This document shows, in pieces, positions 10,239 through 19,380 of a stretch of DNA of 64,000 nucleotides. Under the pieces are notes generated by a model. It worked only from the letters and a program-made list of their open reading frames with translations. It was not told the DNA's origin and did no database searches. Positions within the stretch are counted from its first letter, which is position 1, and the number at the start of each line of letters is the position of its first letter. The stretch covers positions 267,572,288-267,636,287 of the forward strand of contig CM077673.1 in the NCBI GenBank assembly GCA_039707655.1, in the 5' to 3' direction. A program made the position numbers and the translations under genes. This stretch comes from Elymus sibiricus (taxonomy: Eukaryota; Streptophyta; Magnoliopsida; Poales; Poaceae).

Positions 10239-13200
10239 CCGGCCGTGGAGTCGATGACTTGATCGATCCGGGGCAGGGCGAATGGGTCCTTGGGACAGGC
10301 CTTGTTCAGGCTAGTGTAGTCGATACACATGCGCCAGGTTTTGTTTTTCTTCAGCACCAGGACTGGGTTGGCCAGCCAGTCCGGGTGGAACACTTCCATG
10401 ATGAAGCCGACTGCGAGCAGCCGGGCGATCTCTTCTCCTATAGTACGCTGCTTCTCCTCGGAAAAGCGGCGCAGGGGTTGCTTGACCGGCTTTGCATCCG
10501 GCCGCACATGAAGTTTGTGCTCGGCGAACTTCCTCGGAACACCCTGCATGTCTTTTGGAGACCATGCAAAGATGTCCCGATTCTCACGGAGGAAGTCGAC
10601 GAGCTCGCCTTCCTATTTGCTGCTGAGGTTGGCGCCGATGGTGACGCACTGCTTGGGGTTGGTCGGGTCGAGCGGCACCTGTTTGGTGTCCTTGGACGGC
10701 TGGAACGATGCCTCGCTGGCCGACTGGGACGGGGGAGCCGGCACGGCCGGCTGGTTGGAGGCGTGAGCCACGAGCCGGTCGAGCTGCCGCCTCTCTTCTG
10801 CTCTCTCCAGGGCATCGGCCAACCGGCTGCCATCGCGCGCGCACCCGATCGACATCTTGTAGTCGCCGGCGACGGTGATGATGCCCTTGGGACCCGGCAT
10901 CTTGAGCTTGAGGTAGGCATAGCGGGGGATCGCCATCAACTTAACGTGGGCCGACCGGCCCAGCAGTGCGTGGTAGGGACTGTCGAGGTTCACCACCTCA
11001 AACCAGAGCGGCTCACGGCGGAAGTGGCTCTGGTCGCCAAAGAGGACGTCGAGCTCGATCTTGCCGATGGGGGTGCAGGACTTTCCCGACACGATGCCGT
11101 GGAAAACCGTCCGGCTCGCCCGTAGGTCTTTCTCCCCAAGCCCCAGTTTGAGCATCGTGTCGCGATAGAGGATGTTGATGCTGTTGCCCCCGTCGATTAA
11201 CACCCGCGAGAAACGGCAGGTGCGCCTCTCGGAGACGATGGTGGGATCGAGGACGAGGGCGTGGCTGCCCGGGTTTGGCATCACGGCTGGGTGGTCCGCC
11301 CGGCTCCAGGTAACCAGCTTCTCGGACCACTGCATGAACTGGGGGACCGAGGGAACGGTGGCGTTCACCTCGTGCCAGCGTTGACGCACGCTGTGCTTGT
11401 CGGTTCCCTCGCTAGTGAAGACGACGTAAGCCCCGTCTTGGTCAGGGAACCGGTCATGGAGGCGGCCTTTATTGGCAGCCGGAGCCGGCGCAGGGGGCAG
11501 GGCCGGAGCCGGAGCCGGCGCACGGGGAACCAGAGGCAGGGGAGCCGGAAGTCCCTCGCCTCGGGCCAGCCGCTGAGAAAAGATGCACTGCCGGAGCGTG
11601 TGCGTGGCCGGCTTGGCCTCGGAATGGTGCTTGCAGGGTAGTTCGAGCATTTGCTCGAAGGTGAGCTTGGGCTGCCAGGCGGCCTTGCCAGTGCGCTGAC
11701 GCTGGCTAGGGGCTTGGGTAGCCAGTTGCTCCTCTTCGATGGTGGCGACCTGCCGGCTCCCGTAGCGGGGATCTGACTGGTCGGACTTGCGCTTGTTGTT
11801 CTGTTGCTGCCGGTTGTCGGCGGCCGCCCGCGGCGCGGCGGGCGGCGGAGTCAATTTGGCCGGCGTGGTGACCTTCATCCGCATTGCGGAGTCGGCCGTG
11901 GCGTACTTGTCCACCTTGGCCATCAGCTCTGCCAGGGTGGCCGGCTCGGAGCACGAGAGCTTGTGCCTGAGGGGGTGCCGTCGCGGCAACCCTCGATGAA
12001 ATACTGGATGGCCTGCACCTCGTGCACTCCCTCGCAGGAGTTGCGGAGCTCGATCCAGCGTGTGAGGTAGTCGCGGAGGGGTTCCTCCGGCCCCTGGACA
12101 CACATGGCCAGCTCGCGGGGCCGGCCGGGCCGCTTGTAGGTGCCGGTAAAGTTGCGGACGAACGCTTCCTCGAAGTCCGTCCAGGTGTTGATGCTGCCGG
12201 CCGACAGGCTGTTAAGCCAGGCCCGGGCCGAGCCGGTCAACATTAGGGGGGCGTAGCGCACGGCTATGCGTTTGTTTCCCCTGGCGATGCCGACCGCGGT
12301 GGTGTAGTCGACTAGCCAGTCTTCCGGCTTGGCAGTGCCGTTGTACTTCGGGGTGTCGCGAGGGGGAGTGAAGCTGGTTGGGAACGGCTCGTTGCGGATC
12401 CGAGGGCTGAAACATGGTGGGCCGATCGTGCCCTCCTCGTCGAGGAGAGCCGACTGCGCCAGCCGGTCGATACGAGTTCGGGCGTCGTTTTCGCTCCGTG
12501 GGACGCGTGGGCCGAGCCGAGCGGCGAGCTCAGGGCAAACAGTTTGGGCAGGCGAGTGGGCGCATTCCCGCCGTGGGGGCGGGGTGTGGTCCCGGCTGCG
12601 CCGGCTGCCGCCAGCCGGGGCGTCGTTGCGCCGGCTGTTGACGGCTGGCAGGTCGTCTCTCTGCCGGGAGCATCCGTTATGGGAGCCGGCGCCCTGCCGG
12701 CCGGAGCCGCGTGGAGAGGAGGCCTGCTGGGCCGGCCGGCGCTGGCCAGCGGTTTGCAGGGCGTCCCCCTCGGGAATTTCGGAGCCGGCATTGGTGTTAT
12801 CGAGTCGGGCCTGCTGGGCGTTGGTGGTGGGGATGAGGTCTTGGATGTGCCGGTCCTGCTGCTCTCGTTCCTCGCCCATCAGGTCGGTGAGGTCACCGTA
12901 GGCCACGTGGGCGGCCCTTAGGTTGGCAGCCGGCGTGTCGTAGGTGGTGAGCCTACCACCGAGGATTTCCGCAACCACACGGCCGCAGTTGCGGACGTCA
13001 CCGGGCCGGCTGGGCTCGTTGCCGGCGGGGGTGAGGCCATAGGCGGAGTTATACTCGCGCTGCGCAGACTCCATCCGGCGCTTGGTGGTGGCAAGCACGG
13101 TTGCCTCGTCGAACAGCAGCCGACGAGCAGCCTCCAGCTCGGCCGTAGCCGTAGCTGGGTTTGTGGTAGGCGCGACAGGGGTGCTGAGGCCCCGAAGCAC

Positions 13201-13698
13201 GGCGCCGAGGGGGTCGGAGATGCCGGCGCGAGCGGCAGCGGCGGCCACGTCTGCCTCCGCCCTAGCGCAGGCGGAGGTCGCGGAGGACTCGGTGGCCATT
13301 ACCCCCGCGCGGACGCGGGAGTCGTTGGCCTCGCCCGGGGTGAGTGTGCCTACGAACGAGGGCGGGTCGAGGCAGTCAAGTACCTGGCTAGGGTACTCAT
13401 CGGCAGCTGGCTCGTCGGCAAGGCTCAGCCTGCCGACGTGCTCGGTGAGGATGGCGATGTCGACCAGAGCGTCGCTGCCGAGGCACTCGTCGGAGAGGCC
13501 GGCAGCGTTGCCCGCAGGGCCAGCGGGAGCGGGGTTCCGCCCCGTAGGAGCAAGCCCCACGAGCGTGCAGTTCCGCCTGGACGCGAGGCGGTCGGGGGAG
13601 ACGGCCAAGGGTCCCGCCCGGAGCGTGACTCCGACCGGGGCCGCGTTCGGCCCCAAGGTGGGCGCCAACTGTCGTCGTTTTCTCACGACAGATGCCAT
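10239..13698 (-). pseudogene. gag-protease-partial RT polyprotein of the gypsy element
   Basis: In order from 13698 downward: an N-terminal region rich in Ala/Pro; the gag capsid-like domain (about 12370-11980: EDWLVDYTTAVG, SARAWLNSL, DFEEAFVRNF); a zinc-finger-like CKHHSEAKPATHTLRQC; an aspartic protease with LIDGGNSINILY; and RT motif 1 (MCIDYTSLNKACPKDPFALP), ending at DSTAG near 10239. Two lesions are visible. A G run at 11971-11975 is one base short, shifting the frame after CRDGT. A TAG (minus strand, 10615-10613) lies where glutamine is expected before EGELVDFLREN. The open frame runs back through the primer-binding site into the LTR (MASVVRKRRQ at 13698), so the true gag start is uncertain. 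Not functional as it stands. Confidence 0.85.
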
Positions 13699-14724
13699 GG
13701 GGTGGCTTATCGAGAGTGGTTGGTGCCGAAGGACGCCGACGTGCTCCGGGAGCGGGATTAGGCACAAGCGGTGAGGGACACACGATGTACCCAGGTTCGG
13801 GGCCCTCCGTGGGAGGTAACACCCCTAGTCCTGCTTATCTGGTTGATGGGTGTTCGGTGTTACAATGGTGCTCCTTGAGCTGTTTGTCTAGAGGGAGAAG
13901 AAGGAGCAGCCGCCTCTTCTTTCCTTGCTACGTGGGAGTGAGAGTGTAAGACGTAGTGGATGTCTCGTGCTTGCCTGCCCCATGAGCGGGGGCCTCGGGG
14001 GGGGGGGGGTTTATAGGCCAACCCCCCGGCTTACAATATTCCTAACATACTAAAGAGGGGACCCGCCTGGCAGCCTCTCTGGCCAGCCAAGGGTCCGCTG
14101 GCTGGGTCGTCCTGTCGCTCGTATGGCCCGCCGGCTGCGCGGTCCCATCGCCAAGTGGGGCCCGCCAGCCGGCTCTTCTGTTGGCCCGCATCCACCTGCC
14201 GTGGCACGGGCTGCCTCGTCCGGCGTCGTCTTGCGCCCGCCGGCCGAAGTCAGCGGTACGGCCGGCCGCGCTGTAGCCATGCCGGGGCAGGTGGTGGAGT
14301 GGACGGCAGCGTGGCAGCACTGTTGCCCCGCCGGGTCTCGATCAGTCTCGGTAAGCGGTACGGCCGCCCGGACTGTAGCCGCTCCTGCCCGCGCATCAGC
14401 AGTCGCTGTAGCCACACCGGAGCAGGTATCGGAGTGGATGGCGGTGTACTTGGTCGCAGTGGGAGGGGACGGGTGCCTGCCCATCCAGAGGTCAGCGGAA
14501 GGCCCGGCCGTAGGGCAGCCAGCCGCAGGCTGGCCAGAGGCGGGGCTACCGGCCGCGGGCCAGCCGGCAGTGGGCCTGCCAGTAGCCAGCAAGCCGGCCT
14601 TGGCCCAGCCAGCCGCGGGCCAGCCGGCGGTATGCCAGTCGGTCGCGGACCAGCCGGTCGTACGGATTTTCAGAAGGGGTTGGACTCACTACTCTTGGCC
14701 TACCCAGGGGTAATAACCCCGTCA
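13670..14724 (-). repeat. 5' LTR of the gypsy element (element sense)
   Basis: It is 1055 bases, TG to CA, and would carry the promoter. It borders the primer-binding site on its left (13669 leftwards: TTGGCGCCC on the minus strand) and the CTGCG duplication on its right. It has fewer GCCAGCCGG repeats than the other LTR. Confidence 0.9.
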
Positions 14725-14935
14725 CTGCGCGGCTCCAATGGCGCTCCCAGCGACTGCCGACGATGAGGGCTAGTTCACCATGCATGCCGTAGTGGACACA
14801 CACAGAAGGTTCGCGGGGCTATCGGTTGTGTACACCAAACATCCGATCTGGGTGAAGAACTCCAACGTTATGGACCTGTTAGTTGATGAGGACAAGTACA
14901 AAGTGGTCTGGTTCGACCTCGCGTCCCACCGAGTG
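14725..14935 (+). pseudogene. Exonuclease-like copy A, 3' piece
   Basis: Continues the reading started at 8618: GSNGAPSD, then two stops and a frameshift, then HAVVDTHRRFAGLSVVYTK, MDLLVDEDKYKVVWFDLAS. Copy B, 300 bases downstream, reads HHVETHMRKTDLTVVYTND, MEQLLDADDKYKVVGFDLAY over the same span, so the two are tandem duplicates. Copy A loses homology at about 14935, just after the first exonuclease motif. It was therefore both truncated and hit by a retrotransposon. Confidence 0.65.
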
Positions 14936-15150
14936 CTCCGCTCTCGCGTCCCTCCGTGTGCTCTGCTCTCGCGCCCCTCCGCGCGCGCTCTCCAGCGGTT
15001 GGGGGCGGCCCACGATCACGTTCAGGGCTCCATATGCATGCGGTTGCGCCACGCGCGTCACCCCATGCAGTTACGTGCTTCCATGACTGAATCACGTGCT
15101 GCAAAAACTGCCATCCGAACGTGCCGGTTTTCCAAGACGTCTGGCCCCCA

Positions 15151-15157
15151 TTTATAC
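15151..15157 (+). promoter_or_regulatory. TATA-like box upstream of copy B
   Basis: TTTATAC lies 72-78 bases before the copy B start codon at 15229, followed by a CA-rich leader with no upstream ATG. The stretch 14936-15150 is GC-rich with CTCTCGCGCCCCTCC-type words and no recognised gene. Inference from position and sequence only. Confidence 0.35.
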
Positions 15158-15228
15158 CCACGGCCATTAAACATAATCTCTTCACACTTTTGATCACGCC
15201 CCACAACACAATAAGCACACCCTTGACG

Positions 15229-15945
15229 ATGCATACAGGTAGGATGTCCAACGGCGCTCCAATGGAGTACGGTGTGCATCATGTGGAGACCCACATGAGG
15301 AAGACGGACCTCACGGTGGTGTACACCAACGACCCGGGCATGGTGGAGGACTCCATAGGCACTATGGAGCAGTTGCTTGATGCGGATGACAAGTACAAAG
15401 TGGTCGGCTTCGACCTCGCTTACACCGGCGATCGTGCCAAGCATGATCAGAAGGTTGTCATCGCTTAGTTGTGCGTCGGCCATCATGTTCTCCTCTACCA
15501 CTACTGCCTGGCCACAGTGCCTTGCGAGCGTTTCACTAGGTTTGTCAACAGCCCCGACTACAGGTTCGCTACGGTGGACACCACCAACGATCCAAAGGTG
15601 CTCAAGACTTCGGGCTTGGCCTACCAGAAGCTTGTCGACATCCGCGGCCACTACAAGGTCTGGGGCAGCAACAAGAACATGGACTCCCATGTTGACCTGG
15701 CCGAGGACATCATCGACCCCTACTACAGAGACATGAAGGCTGAGTCCAACAAGAACAAGCCTTTCTGGCACAAGGCCTGGGTGAAGAAACTGGATGAATA
15801 TCACCTCCAGACCGCGGCCAAGGAAGCGTACACTTGCTACGAGATGTTCAGGCGGATCGTTGACATGAGGAAGTACCTCCTACTTGAAGACGACACGGGA
15901 TCGAGCCACAAGAAGAGCGGTGTCGGCAAGCGTCACGGGAAGTAG
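15229..15945 (+). pseudogene. RNase H-like / 3'-5' exonuclease-like protein, copy B, one nonsense codon
   Basis: Starts at ATG 15229 or, more likely by comparison with copy A, at ATG 15244 (MSNGAPMEYGVHH). The fold pattern is that of DnaQ/WRN-type exonucleases: strand KYKVVGFDLAYTG, strand VLLYHYCLATVP, helix FTRFVNSPDYRFATVD, KVLKTSGLAYQKLVDI, and a C-terminal helix AAKEAYTCYEMFRRI. The usual D-x-E of motif I is D-L-A here and in copy A, and the motif III Asp position holds Glu, so catalysis is doubtful for this family member. A TAG at 15466-15468 cuts the frame after KVVIA; the next residues LCVGHHV continue in the same frame to the TAG at 15943-15945. The codon most likely was CAG. The basic tail (SGVGKRHGK) is retained. 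About 234 residues if read through. Confidence 0.7.
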
Positions 15946-16334
15946 CCGATTTGATGTTCGTTTCTCGTACTCCCTCTATGCCGAAATATTTGTAGTTTTA
16001 GAGGGATAGGTTTATTATGCATGTAATAGTTTCTTGAGGTGTGCTCCAATGTTATGTGTGTAGTCACTTATGTATTTGGATGCTTAATTAGGTTATGCTA
16101 ATCATGTTGTTATGTGTGTAATTGTATATTGAGGTGTGACAATGTTATGTGTAGTCACTTATGTATTTGGATGTTTAATTTGGTTCTGCAATCATGTTCT
16201 TCAAAACAGAAGCATAGATTTTTGTGGGCAGATTGAGCAAATCACATCGCATGCAGAATGAACAACCAAATCCGTCGGTGATGATTTCATCAGTCCCTGA
16301 CAATTCTTTATCCAGAAACGTTTGCCCACAACAC
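15946..16334. repeat. 3' flank with a duplicated ~57-base segment
   Basis: Two similar copies of GAGGTGTG..CAATGTTATGTG..TAGTCACTTATGTATTTGGATG lie at about 16037-16095 and 16132-16187. They probably belong to the 3' untranslated region of copy B. The end of the stretch grades into CACTA subterminal repeats. Confidence 0.45.
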
Positions 16335-17085
16335 ATCCGAATGGCCTGTGTATGTTGTACATCACACACATCTTGATCTGAGCAACCGTTTGTGTTACTT
16401 TTGCTTATCGCACACAGTTCATCCCAGTGGCATGTATGATGTCTATCACACACATCTTGATCTATATAACCATTTATGTTATCTTATCTCATCACGAACA
16501 GTTCATCCGAGTGACCTGTATGCCATCTATCGCACACATAATAATATGGACAATCGTTTGTGTTCTGCTGGATCAGCGCAAACAGTTTGTGAGGGTGAAC
16601 TGTATGTCGTACATCGCACACACTTGTATTTTTCTAACCGTTTGCGTTATATTGTCCAAACACAAATAGTTTATCTAGGCCAACTGTTTGCCACAGATCA
16701 TAGACGCAACTTTTTTGGGATCGTATTTGATGGACCCGCCATCGCACACAGTTCACGTCATTAGCGACGGAGCTATAACTATACCGTTTGCGATTTGGTC
16801 ATCGCACACAGTATCGTCGAAGGGTCTCTGATTGCTGTGTCGTCTTCGGACCATCCTGCAGTAGTGTATTGTCCAATCGCAAACAGTTTATCTGAGCCAA
16901 CTGTTTGCCACAGATCGCACACGCAACTTTTTTGGGGATCGTATTTGAAGGATCCGCCATCGCACACAGTTCATGTCATTAGCGACGGAGCTATAACTAT
17001 ACCGTTTGCGATTTGGTCATCGCACACAGTTTTGTCGAAGGGTCTCTGATTGTTGTGTCGTCTTTGGACATTCCTGCAGTAGTGA
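16335..17085. mobile_element. CACTA transposon terminus, end duplicated in tandem
   Basis: Both 16866 and 17085 end with CCTGCAGTAGTG, the complement of a CACTACTGCAGG terminal repeat, preceded by the same ~200 bases (CAACTGTTTGCCACAGATC, CGACGGAGCTATAACTATACC, GCGATTTGGTCATCGCACAC). The copies are about 16678-16866 and 16897-17085, in the same orientation. Leftwards (16335-16670) are four to five ~80-base units built from TCGCACACA, AACCGTTTG and CAGTTCATC words in alternating style, typical of CACTA subterminal repeats that bind the transposase. No opposite terminus and no transposase gene are in the window, so this is a fragment or one end of a rearranged element. Confidence 0.7.
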
Positions 17086-18210
17086 TTACAACTGGTATTG
17101 GTAAAATTGAACTCGATAGTTCATACTTGGTAAATCCCGAGGGTAGTTGCTTGGGCACTTCATCTTGACTAGAGCCTGTCCAAAGTCGGCGGTGAGGTGT
17201 TCCTGCGGATCGAAGTGTGGATCAGTACCGCTAACTTATGTATGTGTACAAGCAACAAGTAAATGTTAGAAGCGTGGGGCACTTCATCTCGGCCAGAGCC
17301 CTAACCAAGTTGGCGGCGTCGGTGACAAGGTGTTCCTCTGGGTCGACACGCACAACGGCCACTGCACCATCGACCGCCATGCTCCTCGACCTCCGCGTGA
17401 TATATGGTTAGGCTTACGCAGGGATGCTCAGGGATAGGGGTGGGGATGTGGAGCCATGAGGGTGGTTCGCAGGCTCCATTTGAGAAATTGTGTTGGGGCG
17501 ATGGTGGGAATCGGTGGTTACCTCACTAGATCGACGAGCGAGGCTGGGGCAGAACGTAGATATGATTGCGGCGGTGGCTTGGGCTAATGGGAGAGGGGGT
17601 GGATGGGGGGATAGGGGGAAATGTGATGGGTGGGTATGGAATGGGAGGAATAACTTCTAAAATCGCGCGCCAACTAAAAATTTGGCTGCGAAACTCAAAC
17701 CTTACACGGGGGAAACACGCAACGTAGACGAAGTGCATCAAATACCCGTGTGGGAGAAAATAGAAAATTGGTGATCCCGCGTCGGAAAACTAATAGTATC
17801 AGATAGTACATGATACTTTGCTTGGTGTTCAAATATTTACCACAGCATACTGGTGTCGTATAACGACACCATGCTAGGTATCATGTTTTCTAGAGTTAAA
17901 AAACCAATAAACGACACATATGTGGCTGCCTCTTCCCACACATATCCTTTAAATTTCTATTAATTTGTTGTAAACTACATGAAAATTTATTCAATCAATT
18001 ATGATTTTCGGAACCATTTTTTGAACACCTTTTGATGTACAGAATGTTCGAACTTGAATTATAAGTAGTAAATGCCTAGAAAGTGCACGTAAAAGACTTA
18101 ATATAGTAAACGAGCCTGGAAAAAAGTCAAATTTTAACATGGTGCATGGTAGTGCGTATGTTGGTCATAGAAAATAAATCAAAGAGAAACGACAAAGGAA
18201 ATATGGGTTC
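17086..18210. other. Unassigned stretch with weak coding hints
   Basis: Two related segments (about 17150-17215 and 17281-17350) both carry GGGCACTTCATCT..AGAGCC..AAGT..GGCGG..GGTGTTCCTC. The second reads GVGDKVFLWVDTHNGHC in one frame, which looks like a decayed exon, product unknown. The rest (17400-17790) is G-rich without a gene. From 17790 on it is AT-rich and holds the hairpin listed separately. Confidence 0.3.
17811..17882. repeat. Nested hairpin
   Basis: The core TGGTGTCGT ATA ACGACACCA (17851-17871) is a perfect 9-base inverted repeat with a 3-base loop. It is surrounded by AGCATAC/TGCT and by an outer imperfect pair TGATACTTTGCTTGGTGT and ACACCATGCTAGGTATCA. It could be a very small MITE or a folding non-coding sequence. 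No family is recognised. Confidence 0.45.
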
Positions 18211-19380
18211 TGTCGGAGATATACCCCGCGGTATGACCTGGGAGACAATTATAAGCCGGCAGACACTTGTAACCCGGCAGACAGTTGTAAGCCGGCAGAC
18301 AGTTCTAAGCCAGCAGACAGTTCTAAGCCGGCAGACAGTTGTAAGTCGGCAGACAGTTATAACCCGGCAGACAGTGATAACCCGGCAGACAGTTGTAACC
18401 CGGCAGATAGTTATAACCCGGCAGACAGTTATGATGCGATAGACAGTTATGATCCGGTAGACAGTTATGACCCAGCAGACAGTTATGACCCGTCAGACAG
18501 TTATGACCCAGCAGACAGTTAAGTCCCGGAGACGAGTCCCTGAAGATGAGTCTTGAAGATAAGCCCTGGTTGTAAGCCGCCCGGTTAAGCCGCCCGTCTG
18601 AGATAAGAAGCCCGGGACTCAGAAGCCCATGATGAGAAGCCCGCGATGGGAAGTCATAATAAGTTAAGTCTCAATCCGACTTAGACTCTACATGTAAACC
18701 ACCCCTTCAACTTATATAAGGAGGGGCGGGTCACCCCAAGAGGGTCAAGTTTTTTAGACGTCTCCATAGACAGGTCTTAGACAGACAAGTCATTAGAGAT
18801 AGTCAGGTTAGAGACTCTCGAGATTAGAGGTAGCGACTCCGCACCCTTGTAACCGAGATCGTCATCGTCATCAATACAAAACAAGCAGGACGTAGGCTTT
18901 TACCTCCATCGGAGGGGCCAAACCTGGGTAAACTCGCGTCTCTCGATTCCGACCAACCCCTCTCAAGCCGCCACATAGTTGCGATGGCCTCACACCTAAG
19001 TCCGCTAACCCAGACATCTTGCCGTGACAAATCCACGACAGTTGGCGCCCACCGTGGGGCTAGCACGGTGACAGTGTTCTTGGAGGGACCTCCCCTAGGG
19101 GTCAAGGAATCCGCAATTTTCCGGTTGAAGAAAAGCCGGTTTGGAAGGATCTAAATCAGCTCTGAGTTCACCAGTCCAGATTACAATCTAAGAGGCTTAA
19201 AGTTCAAGAGACATTAGGGTTGCAGTCGATGCCGCCCCCACTATCTCACAAGCTGCCGAGGATGACAGATTTTTGTCGTCATCAACACCGATCTAGCAAA
19301 TCTCTACTATGGACGCACGAGTCAGACAGCAGCGGATGACGCTAGAAGGAGGGCACAACAAGTATGACCAATTGGGCACG
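18211..19380 (+). mobile_element. Orphan 5' LTR, primer-binding site and leader of a gypsy element
   Basis: The LTR runs from TGTCGGAGATATACC (18211) to CCACGACA (19040), 830 bases. TTATATAAGG at about 18712-18721 is a good TATA box. TTGGCGCCCACCGTGGGGC at 19042-19060 is the primer-binding site, so transcription would be rightward. About 340 bases of leader follow and then the similarity pattern stops near 19380. No matching 3' LTR occurs in the window; the next LTR on this strand (29021) has a different sequence. The element is truncated or recombined with its right-hand neighbour. Confidence 0.75.
18258..18527 (+). repeat. 18-base tandem repeat in the LTR U3 region
   Basis: About fifteen units of GGCAGACAGTTGTAACCC with one to four changes each. 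Because 18 is a multiple of 3 it is open in one frame as a six-residue repeat (SRQTVV and variants). It sits about 190 bases before the TATA box, so it may be a U3 enhancer-like array. It is not a gene. Confidence 0.85.

Larger units (their letters stand above)
8638..14724 (-). mobile_element. Complete, pol-deleted Ty3/gypsy retrotransposon with target duplication
   Basis: Two near-identical LTRs (8638-9689 and 13670-14724) begin TGTCGTC and end CCCCGTCA. They are flanked by the 5-base duplication CTGCG (8633-8637 and 14725-14729), so both ends of the insertion are intact. In element sense (minus strand) the sequence after the 5' LTR reads TTGGCGCCCACCTTGGGGC, a primer-binding site of a type shared by many cereal gypsy elements, and a purine-rich CTTCGGGGGACTAC precedes the 3' LTR. 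The internal part (9690-13669) encodes gag, protease and only the first RT motif; the rest of RT, RNase H and integrase is missing. It could only have moved with proteins from a relative. The gag and protease style suggests the Tat/Retand branch, with moderate confidence. Confidence 0.9.

Noticed and set aside
10202..11125. 307-residue plus-strand ORF
   Set aside because: It is the mirror frame of the gag-protease-RT coding region on the minus strand.
18146..18442. ORF with SRQTVV repeats, as a repeat protein
   Set aside because: Product of an 18-base tandem repeat within an LTR; no start context or flanking domain.
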